Shown piece by piece: positions 26,732-35,496 of a stretch of 64,000 nt of DNA (within the stretch, counting starts at the first letter, position 1; each line of letters opens with the position of its first letter). Below the pieces are notes generated by a model. The model was not told the origin of the DNA. It saw only the letters and a list, made by a program, of their open reading frames with translations, and searched no databases. The DNA is from Planctomycetota bacterium (GTDB lineage: Bacteria; Planctomycetota; Brocadiia; Brocadiales; Brocadiaceae). The translations under genes were made by a program, and so were the position numbers. Location of the stretch: positions 78,696 to 142,695 of the forward strand of contig JACPHJ010000093.1 of the NCBI GenBank assembly GCA_016188675.1, written 5' to 3'.

Positions 26732-28447
26732 ATGAGAAATATAACAATGCGGTTATTTTACTTACTTACGATGATTTTCATTATTACACCTAAGATCTCC
26801 GCCTTAACGTGGGAAACAACAACGGTTGATAGCGGCGGCAATGTTGGCATTGACAACGACATCGCTGTTGATTCGTCAGACAAAGTACATATCAGCTATT
26901 ACGATTCCACCAATAAAAACCTTAAATATGCCACAAATAAGGATGGTTACTGGGCAGCCACAACCATTGGCAGCAGTACGGCAGACCTGGGGAAACGCAC
27001 GTCAATAGCAATAGACTCACAGGGCAAGGCGCATATCTCGTATTTTGACAATACAAGAAACAAAGTCATGTACGTTACCAATGGTGGAGGTTCGTGGGGA
27101 ACGACTACTATTGACTCTGCTAGTACGGATAATGGCTATAGTTCAATTGCAATAGATTCACTGGACAGCGTGCATATCAGTTACTCCTCTCAGGAACTTA
27201 AATATGCCACAAACAAAACAGGCGCATGGGGGACAACGACTGTGGATAGTTCTGAGCCGTATGGCAACAAATACAACTCAATAGCGATTGATTCTTCTGA
27301 CAACATGCATATCAGTTATCGTGAGTATGAGGGCAACTTTATTCGAAGTCGTCTGAAATATGCGACTAACAAGACAGGCTTATGGGAAAAAATATATATT
27401 GAATATCCCGGTTCTACAGGAACAAATGTTGGCGTGCGTAATTCAATAGCGGTGGATTCTGCCGACAACGTACATATCAGCTATGAACAAGCAGTTCTCA
27501 GGTATGCCACCAATAAAACAGGAGAATGGGAAAAGACAACCATTTATAATGACACTGGCAATAATCATACTGAACCTAGCTCAATAGCATTGGATTCATC
27601 GAATAATGTGCATATAAGCCACAATAATTATTCTGGTTCCGCTGGTAAACTCCTGTATACCACAAACAAAACTGGGGCTTGGGTAACAACAACACTGGAT
27701 GATACTGTTACTGTGGATGCAGTAACATCCATAGCAATAGACTCATTAGACAATATTCATATTAGCTACATCGACAGTACAAACGATGACCTTAAGTATG
27801 CAAAGATATTTGGACCGCCAAAGGTAACAACCGAATCCGCAACGAATTTGACATCCACAACTGCCACATTGAATGGTGCCGTGCATCCCAACGGTTTGTC
27901 CACGTCTGTATGGTTCGAATATGATACCGATAGCGGTTCGCCTTACACACATTCAACCGCCTCACAATCTGTAAACAGCGGTGATTATATATCCGTAAAT
28001 GAAGGCACAAGCGGATTACAGTCAAATACAACGTATTATTACAGGATAGCCGCATCAAACGGTGACGAGACGTCCTATGGGGACGAATTGTCGTTTAACA
28101 CATTGTCTGAACCTACAGCCATTGAGATTATTTCATTTACTGCTGAGACAGATGGTAGCGATGCCGTAACACTCAAATGGGAAACAGCTACAGAAATTAA
28201 CAATACCGGTTTCAACCTCTATCGCTCCAGGATTAAAGACAACAATTACAAAAAGATTAACAATGGACTCATAGCCGCAAGAGGTAGTGAAACCGAGGGT
28301 GTTAGTTACAGCTATGTGGATACACCGCCTAGTCACGGGACGTATTATTACAAGTTGGAGGATGCAGATGTAAACGGTGTAAAAACATTGCATGGTCCGG
28401 TGAAAGTGAGGATAAGAGGCGAAGGAAGCGAGGCGAGGATGAGATGA
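26732..28447 (+). CDS. Secreted beta-propeller-like repeat protein with FN3-like domain and CTD
   Basis: 571 residues from ATG 26732, chosen for AAAGGAGAT just upstream; the frame opens earlier at 26675. After the signal peptide (about 1-24) come seven or eight ~45-residue repeats with SIAIDSxDxxHISY and LKYATNKTGxW, as in beta-propeller blades. A fibronectin-like domain follows (TTATLNGAVHPNGLSTSVW, YYYRIAASN), then the CTD (WETATEINNTGFNLYRS, YYYKLEDADVNG) ending GEGSEARMR. Repeats of this kind often bind sugars or proteins; no catalytic motif is seen. The same FN3-like sequence (NGLSTSVWFEY) occurs twice in the protein encoded at 35497. Confidence 0.82.
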   Translation: MRNITMRLFYLLTMIFIITPKISALTWETTTVDSGGNVGIDNDIAVDSSDKVHISYYDSTNKNLKYATNKDGYWAATTIGSSTADLGKRTSIAIDSQGKAHISYFDNTRNKVMYVTNGGGSWGTTTIDSASTDNGYSSIAIDSLDSVHISYSSQELKYATNKTGAWGTTTVDSSEPYGNKYNSIAIDSSDNMHISYREYEGNFIRSRLKYATNKTGLWEKIYIEYPGSTGTNVGVRNSIAVDSADNVHISYEQAVLRYATNKTGEWEKTTIYNDTGNNHTEPSSIALDSSNNVHISHNNYSGSAGKLLYTTNKTGAWVTTTLDDTVTVDAVTSIAIDSLDNIHISYIDSTNDDLKYAKIFGPPKVTTESATNLTSTTATLNGAVHPNGLSTSVWFEYDTDSGSPYTHSTASQSVNSGDYISVNEGTSGLQSNTTYYYRIAASNGDETSYGDELSFNTLSEPTAIEIISFTAETDGSDAVTLKWETATEINNTGFNLYRSRIKDNNYKKINNGLIAARGSETEGVSYSYVDTPPSHGTYYYKLEDADVNGVKTLHGPVKVRIRGEGSEARMR

Positions 28448-28515
28448 TTTTTAGAAGCAAGAGGGAGGACAGCCGGAAGGCAGAAGCTGGAGGCAAGCGA
28501 TAAGAAGCGAGAAGA
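28448..28515 (+). repeat. 3' flank repeat of CTD genes (copy 4)
   Basis: TTTTTAGAAGCAAGAG and CAGAAGCTGGAGGCAAG directly after the stop, as at 20475 and 14087. Confidence 0.55.
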
Positions 28516-28541
28516 GGGGCAGTGGAGAATCAGAATGCTGG

Positions 28542-28740
28542 TTACGCTGAAAGCCGATTGATGGGGGCTGGAAAGTTTGTTTTTACGTAATACATCGAGG
28601 ATTTCGGCGGTCTTTTGGGAATTACGTAAGCATAATACCAGATGTTAGTATCGATGAATATGAAATTAGTCAACATCTATCCGGGTATCTTTGATAAGTT
28701 CCTTGGATGTACGTGTAGGAAGAGTACCTTTAAGGTGGCT
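28542..28740 (-). pseudogene. Remnant of a PIN-domain toxin-antitoxin pair
   Basis: On the minus strand a 43-codon frame (28673 down to 28542, TTG start) encodes NFIFIDTNIWYYAYVIP, the first strand and catalytic Asp of a PIN toxin, then runs out. Just before and overlapping it, a frame ends in TSKELIKDTRIDVD, a typical antitoxin tail ending at 28666. Both are truncated, so this is a decayed VapBC-like locus. It is unrelated in sequence to the intact pair at 33749-34361. Confidence 0.45.
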
Positions 28741-28778
28741 GTTGTTTTTTCACAACCGATGGACGAAACGCGCCCAAC

Positions 28779-28796
28779 AAACGGTTTAAACCGTTT
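28779..28796. promoter_or_regulatory. Perfect 18-bp palindrome (operator-like)
   Basis: AAACGGTTTAAACCGTTT is fully self-complementary, with a further GTTTAAAC half-site to its right. Related GTTTAAACC sites lie at 5885-5955. It is a candidate operator in the long region upstream of the RHS gene. Confidence 0.4.
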
Positions 28797-28870
28797 AAAC
28801 TGTTGAAACGACTTTGAGGTAGGTGCTCTGTCGCTTTACCCAGCCTTATATGCTGTATTTTTATTTCTAT

Positions 28871-28930
28871 CAGGATGTACACTTTCGGGCTAATCCTCAA
28901 GGGCTTACTCGAATTCCAGTATTTACATTA
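28871..28930 (+). promoter_or_regulatory. Conserved upstream element, copy D
   Basis: AGGATGTACACTTTCGGG, CTAATCCTCAAG, TTACTCGA and CAGTATTTAC. It matches copies E and F (41038 and 41241) almost base for base in layout. It ends 284 bases before the RHS ATG. Confidence 0.6.
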
Positions 28931-28971
28931 TATGAGGAAAGTGTAAGATTTTTGAAAATATAGTACCTAAA

Positions 28972-29022
28972 TTCTGCAAATGACTTTCGCATAGCGAAAG
29001 TCATTTGCAGAATTTAGGTTTA
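28972..29022. repeat. Near-perfect 48-bp palindrome
   Basis: AAATTCTGCAAATGACTTTC, GCATAGC in the centre, then the exact complement. A degraded copy lies at 42437-42485. It may work as a hairpin terminator, but no T-run follows directly. The minus-strand open frame across it (28967-29350) is repeat-derived. Confidence 0.6.
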
Positions 29023-29213
29023 ATTTTAAAATAGCCATTGGCAAGACAGGCATTTTGCCTGATCCTGTAAATAAGAGTCCATGCGGTAAGGCAAAGATTC
29101 TAGTCCTAAAACAAGCGATGATTTTTGAGCATTTGATGACAACAGCGTCATTTTTTGGCATCGGCGCTTTTGGTTCTGACATATATTTAAAATAGTGCAA
29201 AGAGATATAAATT

Positions 29214-32200
29214 ATGATTAATTTTAAAAAAAGGTATAAATTTTGGCTGTGGGTGTTGGTAGTTGTGTTAGGCAGTATTGCTTCTCCAGTTTCAGCTAAA
29301 GAGAATTTCATCATTACTGTTGGGCAAGATAAGGTCTTTACTGAATTCAATTATAATGAGGCGTGGTTTGAGAACGATCCCAATAATTCTGAGCCTTGGC
29401 CCGATCAGAGAGAGGCATATTCTGGAGGTAATATAGCCCGCGTGTCATTATCAGCAACACCTAGTCATGCTGGAGTAGCACAAGCATGGATAGGAGTTAA
29501 GATTGAATGGAATTTAGGAAAACACACTTGGGAAGAGGTCCAAAACTGGCCTGTCATGTTAACTATCAGTTTTTCTTACCAAATTGAGGCTTATTGGACT
29601 GAAGGAAATGGTTCTGCTAACGCAGGTGTAAATCTTCACAATGTCACCGGTCCTTGGTACGGCTGGATAGGTCGTCAGGCCGGTTACCCTGGAGCCAGTA
29701 GTCAAACAATCGACCAAACATTTACAACCACATTGGATGGGCACCTACTCACAGTGGGAGAAATCGAAGGATGGGGAAGGAAAATACTTGGGCAAGTTTA
29801 CTGTCAAGCCCACTCGATTTATAAGGAAGACGAGAAAGGTAATCCCATTGGTACTACACATTCTTCCTCTTCAGAAGTAACTATTAACAGTATAAAAGTT
29901 ACCTTCGTTAACCACGGTAATAACAATTTAGGTCAACCTCACGATAGTAACGCTTCGCAGGGTGAGCCTGTCAATATTATTAATGGTAATATGTACATCA
30001 TTAAGACTGACCTTTCTACCTCAGCCCCGGGCATTCCATTCGAATTTATCCGTGCCTATAATAGCAAGGACAGCGTAAATGGCTCCTTTGGAACAAGTAC
30101 AACTCATAATTTTAATGTTAAACTAACCCCTCCTCAGGATAGTACCTCTTCTGCCTTAATAACCGATGGAGACGGAGGCGATATTACATTTTATCAAACC
30201 AGTCCAAATGTATTCGAGGCTATGACTGGAGAATATTCTACACTAACAAAAACAGATTCAGGTTTTGCCTGGGAAAAGAAGGAGAAAATAACGTATAGCT
30301 TCAATTTGGAAGGAAAACTCCAATCCATAAAGGACAAAAATAATAACACAAATTCTCTAAGTTATGACGCCGATGGGCGACTTAAGACCATTACAGATAC
30401 CGCTGGCAGGAATTACAATTTCACTTATGATACCAACAATCATATCACCAGTATCGCAGATACCACTGGCAGGACCGTCATTTACGAATATGATAGTAAT
30501 AGCAACCTTGCCAAGATAACCGACCCTGCTGGCGTTGTTACAACATATGAATATAATGACACCAGTGATGTACATAACATTACCAAACAGACCGTGCAAG
30601 CCGAAGACGACCAGTTTATTTATACGTATAGTTATGACAACCAGGACAGGTGTATCAACGCAACAGGGCAAAACAATGAACTGGGTTATAGCTTTGAATA
30701 TAAATCCGATGAGGATAAAACAGTCGTAACGGATTCTAAAGGAAACGTGACGACTAAACATTATAACTCAAATAATATGATTACACAGATTGATTACCCG
30801 GATAGCGGTACTGAAACCTTTACCTGGGATAGCAGTCTCAACAAGACCTCTGAGACGCTCCAGGATGGCAGTACATGGCAGTACGAGTATGATGGAAACG
30901 GTAATATAACAAAAATAACAGACCCTCTGGGCAACTATAAGGTAATGGTGTATGATTCGGATGACAATCTTGCCTCGCTTACAGACGAACTAGGAAGGAC
31001 GATAAAATATACTTACGATGACAATGGGAATCTTACAAAGATCACCTATCCAGACACAACGACCAATACTTTTACCTATAATACCAGAGGCCAAACTTTG
31101 ACCATTACCGACACTGCGGAGAAAACTACTACTTTTTCTTATGATGAACATGGCAACCTTACCTTTACGACAGATCCGGAGGGCTATGCAGTTACTTACG
31201 ACTATGACTCATTAGGGCGAAGTTCCAGCATGACCGATGCAAGGGGTAAGGTAACGAAGTATCAATACGATGGATTGAATCGTATTACAGAAATAACAGA
31301 TGCACTAAACGGTAAGATAAGCAATACCCATACAATAGCAGGGCTTGGCAGTCTGACAGATCAAAATAACAATAAAACCTCTTTTCAATATGACACCCTA
31401 AATCAACTAACCGGAGTTACAGACCCCCTGACAAAAACCAAGCAATATATTTACGATGACATGGGGAATCTTGCATCACTAACCGATTTTGACGGCAGTG
31501 CCACCACGTATGCTTATAATAACATGAATCGCTTGACCACTATTACTTATCCAGATAATAGCCAGGTTACCTTTGACTACAATACCGTAGGCAGATTAAC
31601 CAAATCGAAAAATTATACTGGTACGTCTACGTATACTTACGATGCTATAGGAAGGGTAACATCGTATGGATGGTCAGGGGCTTTCGTTTGTTTTGAATAT
31701 GATGCGGTTGGAAACCTTAAATACCTTACATATCCTGGTAGTCAAAAAGTGTCGTATACCTATGACGACCGTAACCGTTTATCTCGGGTAAAGGATTGGG
31801 TAGGAAGGGAAACAAAATATAGTTATGATAGCAGGGGGCTTTTAACAGAGGTGTCTCTTCCAAATGGTGCAAAGGCACAATATGATTATGATGATGCGGG
31901 ACGAATGACCGGACTCAGAAATTTGAATAAAGACAGCACGGTTATTGCATCATATAGTTATACACTTGATGCAAATGGAAACATTACCTCCGAGACATCA
32001 AACCAGCCCCTTGATCTGGTGATTCAACCTCAGTCTACAAATCTTTCTTATGGTTCAGACAACCGTCTTTTAAGCGTAGACGGCGCTTCGCTTACTTATG
32101 ATCAAAATGGGAACATAAGAGGGGCATATGGTGCAACCCTCTTGTACGACTTTGAGAATCGCTTAAAAAATATTGCTTCTACCCAGGATACATGGGAGTT

Positions 32201-33068
32201 TGATTATGATGGGCGAGGCAACCGCGTGGGAATAAGGCACAATGACAATACACGACGTTTTCTCATTGACCCAAGGGGGATGACACAAGTGCTAGCAGAG
32301 TACGATGGAGATGGCAACCTGATTGCCAGTTACATATATGGTTTTGGGCTTATTTATAAGGTAGATACTGCGGGCAATGCCTATTATTATCACTATAACT
32401 TTACCGGCAATACTGTAGCAATGACTGACACCGATGGAAATATCGTTAATAAATACGCTTACACACCATATGGTGTCTTGACAGGGAGTGAGGAAACTGT
32501 GTCTAACCCATTCAGGTATGTCGGTAAGTATGGTGCCATGGATGATAACACCGGTCTGCTCTATATGCGGGCAAGGTACTACTCCCCGGATGTAGGGAGA
32601 TTTATTACAAAGGATCCGATTGGGTTTGCGGGAGGAGTGAATTTGTATGGTTATGCGCACGATAATCCTATAAATCATGCTGATCCGACTGGATTAAAAG
32701 TTGGTATTATCTCTGAATCGCTATTAAATGATATTGGAGATTTATTAGACGAAGTAGTAAATTCAATAGAAAAAATGTCTAAATTTGAAAAAGACTGGTT
32801 AAGATCGTATGGTGTTCTAAATGGTCTTGACTATGAGTTGGAATGGGAAAGAAATGAGAGACTGGAGGCCGAAAAGGCGCACTTGAAATATTATAAACAA
32901 ATTAATTTTATTGTTGTACCAAGTTCTTGGATTGTTCCGTGGTACCGACAACTAAAAAATCATGATACAAATGGTGACGGTATTGTTGCAGGAAATGAAT
33001 TAGAAAGTTACATAAATACCATAAAAAAAGACTTTGAAACTTCTATATCAAAGATTTGTAAAAAGTAG
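29214..33068 (+). CDS. Secreted RHS/YD-repeat protein with EF-hand-like tip
   Basis: 1284 residues. A signal peptide (1-28, ...SPVSA) is followed by a ~220-residue unrecognised N-terminal domain. A DUF6531-like start follows (NIINGNMYIIKTDLS, FEFIRAYNSKD), then about 35 YD repeats (YDxxGxLxxIT). The RHS core is YMRARYYSPDVGRFITKDPIGFAGG...LYGYAHDNPINHADPTGL (about residues 1120-1165). The variable tip of ~120 residues is charged and helical, with a calcium-loop-like DTNGDGIVAGNELE. RHS shells enclose and release a C-terminal effector, but I do not recognise a toxin motif. No immunity gene is obvious; the next gene is a secreted CTD protein. No type VI or Tc components are nearby. Confidence 0.9.
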   Translation: MINFKKRYKFWLWVLVVVLGSIASPVSAKENFIITVGQDKVFTEFNYNEAWFENDPNNSEPWPDQREAYSGGNIARVSLSATPSHAGVAQAWIGVKIEWNLGKHTWEEVQNWPVMLTISFSYQIEAYWTEGNGSANAGVNLHNVTGPWYGWIGRQAGYPGASSQTIDQTFTTTLDGHLLTVGEIEGWGRKILGQVYCQAHSIYKEDEKGNPIGTTHSSSSEVTINSIKVTFVNHGNNNLGQPHDSNASQGEPVNIINGNMYIIKTDLSTSAPGIPFEFIRAYNSKDSVNGSFGTSTTHNFNVKLTPPQDSTSSALITDGDGGDITFYQTSPNVFEAMTGEYSTLTKTDSGFAWEKKEKITYSFNLEGKLQSIKDKNNNTNSLSYDADGRLKTITDTAGRNYNFTYDTNNHITSIADTTGRTVIYEYDSNSNLAKITDPAGVVTTYEYNDTSDVHNITKQTVQAEDDQFIYTYSYDNQDRCINATGQNNELGYSFEYKSDEDKTVVTDSKGNVTTKHYNSNNMITQIDYPDSGTETFTWDSSLNKTSETLQDGSTWQYEYDGNGNITKITDPLGNYKVMVYDSDDNLASLTDELGRTIKYTYDDNGNLTKITYPDTTTNTFTYNTRGQTLTITDTAEKTTTFSYDEHGNLTFTTDPEGYAVTYDYDSLGRSSSMTDARGKVTKYQYDGLNRITEITDALNGKISNTHTIAGLGSLTDQNNNKTSFQYDTLNQLTGVTDPLTKTKQYIYDDMGNLASLTDFDGSATTYAYNNMNRLTTITYPDNSQVTFDYNTVGRLTKSKNYTGTSTYTYDAIGRVTSYGWSGAFVCFEYDAVGNLKYLTYPGSQKVSYTYDDRNRLSRVKDWVGRETKYSYDSRGLLTEVSLPNGAKAQYDYDDAGRMTGLRNLNKDSTVIASYSYTLDANGNITSETSNQPLDLVIQPQSTNLSYGSDNRLLSVDGASLTYDQNGNIRGAYGATLLYDFENRLKNIASTQDTWEFDYDGRGNRVGIRHNDNTRRFLIDPRGMTQVLAEYDGDGNLIASYIYGFGLIYKVDTAGNAYYYHYNFTGNTVAMTDTDGNIVNKYAYTPYGVLTGSEETVSNPFRYVGKYGAMDDNTGLLYMRARYYSPDVGRFITKDPIGFAGGVNLYGYAHDNPINHADPTGLKVGIISESLLNDIGDLLDEVVNSIEKMSKFEKDWLRSYGVLNGLDYELEWERNERLEAEKAHLKYYKQINFIVVPSSWIVPWYRQLKNHDTNGDGIVAGNELESYINTIKKDFETSISKICKK

Positions 33069-33153
33069 TCGAGTAAGGTTGGATTGAGGAGTGAAACTCA
33101 ACATTTCTCTAAAGGAGTTCTTTAAATTGTTCATCAGTAAGACCGGAGGATTG

Positions 33154-33705
33154 ATGAAAATGTCATTAAGGCTGAAACGTAAGGTGCTGATAGAATTAGC
33201 AGTTATTGCAATCATCATTATTACAGGCATAGCCTCATTTGCCGGGACAATAAACTACACATACGACGAACTCAATCGTCTTGTAAAGGTTAAATATGAA
33301 AATGGCACTATCATAACCTACACGTATGATGCAGCCGGAAATATACTGAGTACCACTGTTGTTGACAATACATCAACACCAACGGCTATAACACTACTAT
33401 CTTTTATTGCCGAGGCAGATGAAAAGGGTTTAGTTACTTTGACTTGGGAAATGGCAACAGAGGTTAATAATGCCGGTTTCAATATCTACCGTGCAAGACT
33501 CAAAGATGGCAAGTATGCCCGCATCAATAGCGCCCTTATCCCCACCAATGGTGATTCAACCGCAGGGGCTACATACAGCTTTGTTGATACACCGGGGAAA
33601 GGGACTTTCTACTATAAACTGGAGGATGTAGACACAAAAGGTGTAAAAACAATACACGGGCCGGTGAAAGTGAGAGTAGAGGCGAAGGAAGTGAGGCGAA
33701 GGTAG
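33154..33705 (+). CDS. Mini RHS-repeat protein with CTD
   Basis: 183 residues from ATG 33154 (GGAGGA four bases before); the frame opens earlier at 33091. After a membrane signal segment (KVLIELAVIAIIIITGIA) there is one YD-repeat pair (INYTYDELNRLVKV, ITYTYDAAGNILSTTV), then directly the CTD (WEMATEVNNAGFNIYRA, FYYKLEDVDTKG, IHGPVKVRV). It ends KEVRRR. The gene starts 86 bases after the RHS stop and looks like a partner assembled from an RHS fragment and the sorting domain. It could dock to or cap the big RHS protein at the surface. Confidence 0.75.
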   Translation: MKMSLRLKRKVLIELAVIAIIIITGIASFAGTINYTYDELNRLVKVKYENGTIITYTYDAAGNILSTTVVDNTSTPTAITLLSFIAEADEKGLVTLTWEMATEVNNAGFNIYRARLKDGKYARINSALIPTNGDSTAGATYSFVDTPGKGTFYYKLEDVDTKGVKTIHGPVKVRVEAKEVRRR

Positions 33706-33748
33706 AGTTTTGGATTGAAGTGAAATTATTAGTGGACAATTAAGATTA

Positions 33749-34138
33749 TTACCAGACAGTTTTTATGGTGGGGAGATTTCGAATGGTTTCGTCTTTTGTG
33801 ATTATAGGAAGGCTGAGGTGTTTTGCAGTCGAAACAATTATTTTATCGTGAAGTTCAGGGATGTCTTTCATGGTAATCATTTTTTGGAGAATGGGGTAAT
33901 CGAGCGCAATGAGCACAAAATTTTCGCTATTATGTATTTCTTTAAATAGTTTCTTAAAGTTAAAAGAGACGCGTTTTTTGTCAAAAATGCTCAATGCCTC
34001 TGCAATGACAATTGAAGGTACAAAAATTATATTTTCACCTTTTTCGCATTTCTCAAAGATCGATGATGCCTTTGGACTTATTTTAGGACTGTCTGTAAAC
34101 CACCAGATAAGGGCATGTGTGTCTGTTACAAAATTCAT
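33749..34138 (-). CDS. PIN-domain ribonuclease toxin (VapC-like)
   Basis: 129 residues. It starts MNFVTDTHALIWWF. The four acidic residues of the PIN nuclease site are Asp6, Glu47, Asp98 and Asp116 (VTDTH, IAEAL, ELHDKI, TKDET). Such toxins cut RNA in a Mg-dependent way and are held inactive by the antitoxin encoded upstream; seven bases separate the two genes. Length and motif spacing are normal for the family, so it looks intact. Confidence 0.88.
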   Translation of the reverse strand: MNFVTDTHALIWWFTDSPKISPKASSIFEKCEKGENIIFVPSIVIAEALSIFDKKRVSFNFKKLFKEIHNSENFVLIALDYPILQKMITMKDIPELHDKIIVSTAKHLSLPIITKDETIRNLPTIKTVW

Positions 34139-34145
34139 AAAAGCT

Positions 34146-34361
34146 TTATATCTCTACTTTGCTATAAAGGGACTTTTTGGCAGAAGTTAAATCTTCATCG
34201 GTAATATCCACCCCTTTGAGAATGCCTTTGAGCGATATGACTTTTCTGCCTGTTGGAGTGAGTTTTTTGAGAACGATTAACTTTAAATCCACAATCTCTT
34301 TCTCGATGGCTTCAATCTTATGAAGCACGTCAATAGTGTCATTTAAAGCTGCTTGTTTCAT
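34146..34361 (-). CDS. Antitoxin of the PIN toxin
   Basis: 71 residues. The N-terminal half is predicted coiled (LHKIEAIEKEIVDLKLIVLK), followed by GRKVISLKGILKGVDITDEDL and a short tail. The ISLKG-(I/K)-LKG-x-x-I-(S/T)-(D/E)-E-(D/E) pattern is common in small antitoxins paired with PIN toxins. It is encoded immediately upstream of the toxin, as expected. The DNA-binding fold is not obvious from sequence. Confidence 0.75.
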   Translation of the reverse strand: MKQAALNDTIDVLHKIEAIEKEIVDLKLIVLKKLTPTGRKVISLKGILKGVDITDEDLTSAKKSLYSKVEI

Positions 34362-34677
34362 AAGAGTCGTCCTTTTTAAACTTTTAATAAAATATCAATA
34401 TTTATGTGAATTTATTTCTAATGTAAATACTGTCCTTTGTCAAGAAATATCTGACATAATTGGAGGTCAATAAAGGTAATATACGGAGACCAAAAATGCC
34501 GGTTTTACAACTACTGTAGGAAAGAGGCAAGTAGTTGCAGGGTAGATGCTGGAAGTAAGATGGGTAAAGCAGGAATTGAGTTTTTCAGTTAAGAATTTCT
34601 TTTCCGGGTATTTTTGCTAAAAATGTTAAAATTATCCTTGGAAAATGCTGTGTGACCAAGATCATGGATGTTTTATT
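34362..34677. other. Intergenic region with no gene
   Basis: 316 bases between the toxin-antitoxin pair and the S26B peptidase gene. It holds the presumed antitoxin promoter region and an AGGAAAGAGGCAAGT stretch reminiscent of the CTD-gene 3' flanks (34515-34565). I see no convincing ORF or RNA. Confidence 0.4.
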
Positions 34678-35247
34678 ATGGCCGATATCCAACAGAAATC
34701 CATACAAGACGCCGTAATAAAAACAATGCTCAATGTCTGGGCGCAGACAAAAGAACGGCATTACGTTTCTATTGCCGGCAGAAGTATGCTGCCGCTGATC
34801 CTGGATGGCGATTCCCTTCTGATAACGCACGGCTGCGATGGTATGAAGCGCGGCGATATTGTGGTGTTCCGGTGTAATGGCAGGCTTGTTGCGCATAGAG
34901 TAATCCGCAAAGAAATTGATAAGGAAAGCGGCGGTGTTACCTATATAACGAAGGGGGATAATGTATTTCAGTTCGACCCTCCGGTAGGTGAAAGTGAGAT
35001 TATTGGACGCGTACTGGGTATACGGAAGGGAGAGAGGGAGATATTGTTCGATACGGCAGTCTGGCGGGCGATGGGGTGGGTCATTGCCGTTGGCACGGTA
35101 GTTATTTCAAGGCCGTATTCATGGTGCCGTGATTTCACCGGAAGACTGCCAGGTTTTCGTTCACGACGTCATAGGAAGGTACTTAGCAGGCATATACAGA
35201 CGCTTTTCTTGTGTATCCGAAAGGCCGTTTTTTTTATTTTCTGTTGA
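34678..35247 (+). CDS. S26B-type signal peptidase-like protein
   Basis: About 189 residues from ATG 34678 (an upstream ATG at 34645 is possible). The catalytic Ser36 lies in IAGRSMLPLILDGD. RGDIVVFRCNGRLVAHRVI carries His73 at the position where S26B enzymes use His instead of Lys. TKGDNVFQFDPP is the conserved KGD box. There is no N-terminal membrane anchor, but a hydrophobic stretch lies at ~117-135. Peptidases of this type recur with PqqD, HPr-kinase-like and nucleotidyltransferase genes, so it could cut the candidate peptide leader or a secreted protein. Confidence 0.8.
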   Translation: MADIQQKSIQDAVIKTMLNVWAQTKERHYVSIAGRSMLPLILDGDSLLITHGCDGMKRGDIVVFRCNGRLVAHRVIRKEIDKESGGVTYITKGDNVFQFDPPVGESEIIGRVLGIRKGEREILFDTAVWRAMGWVIAVGTVVISRPYSWCRDFTGRLPGFRSRRHRKVLSRHIQTLFLCIRKAVFFIFC

Positions 35248-35389
35248 ATGTGCAAGATGAAATTTCTTACTAAACTGAATTTTTCCCTAAATTTTTTAAG
35301 ACTTTTGCCGATAATTGATTTATGTGAAAGTGAGGTGATAAAATAATTGAACAATAGTAGATTTGCTACTTCTACAAAAGAAATAGCAA

Positions 35390-35472
35390 ATTTGAAAAAG
35401 GCAAACTAACCGTGAGGTTAGGACGCAAAGCTATGGGTCTTCGCTGAAGATCGCCAGGCCGCCATATTTGAA
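35390..35472 (+). promoter_or_regulatory. Cyclic-di-GMP-I (GEMM-I) riboswitch
   Basis: GGCAAACTAAC, a GTGA tetraloop hairpin (CTAACC/GGTTAG), then the invariant GGACGCAAAGC. A second arm with GGGTCTTCGCTGAAGATC and CCAGGCCGCC follows, and closing bases CAAATTTG/CATATTTG. These are the hallmark parts of the GEMM-I aptamer in order. It ends about 25 bases before the ATG of the 1219-residue secreted protein. No intrinsic terminator is obvious between them, so control of translation by hiding GTGAGGAGG is possible. Confidence 0.9.
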
Positions 35473-35496
35473 ATATTCTTTTGTGAGGAGGCAGAT

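Noticed and set aside
28967..29350. Minus-strand ORF of 127 residues
   Set aside because: It runs over the 48-bp palindrome and the antisense of the RHS start. The protein has no domain character, and the same repeat-derived words (LNSANDFR) recur in another false ORF at 42392.
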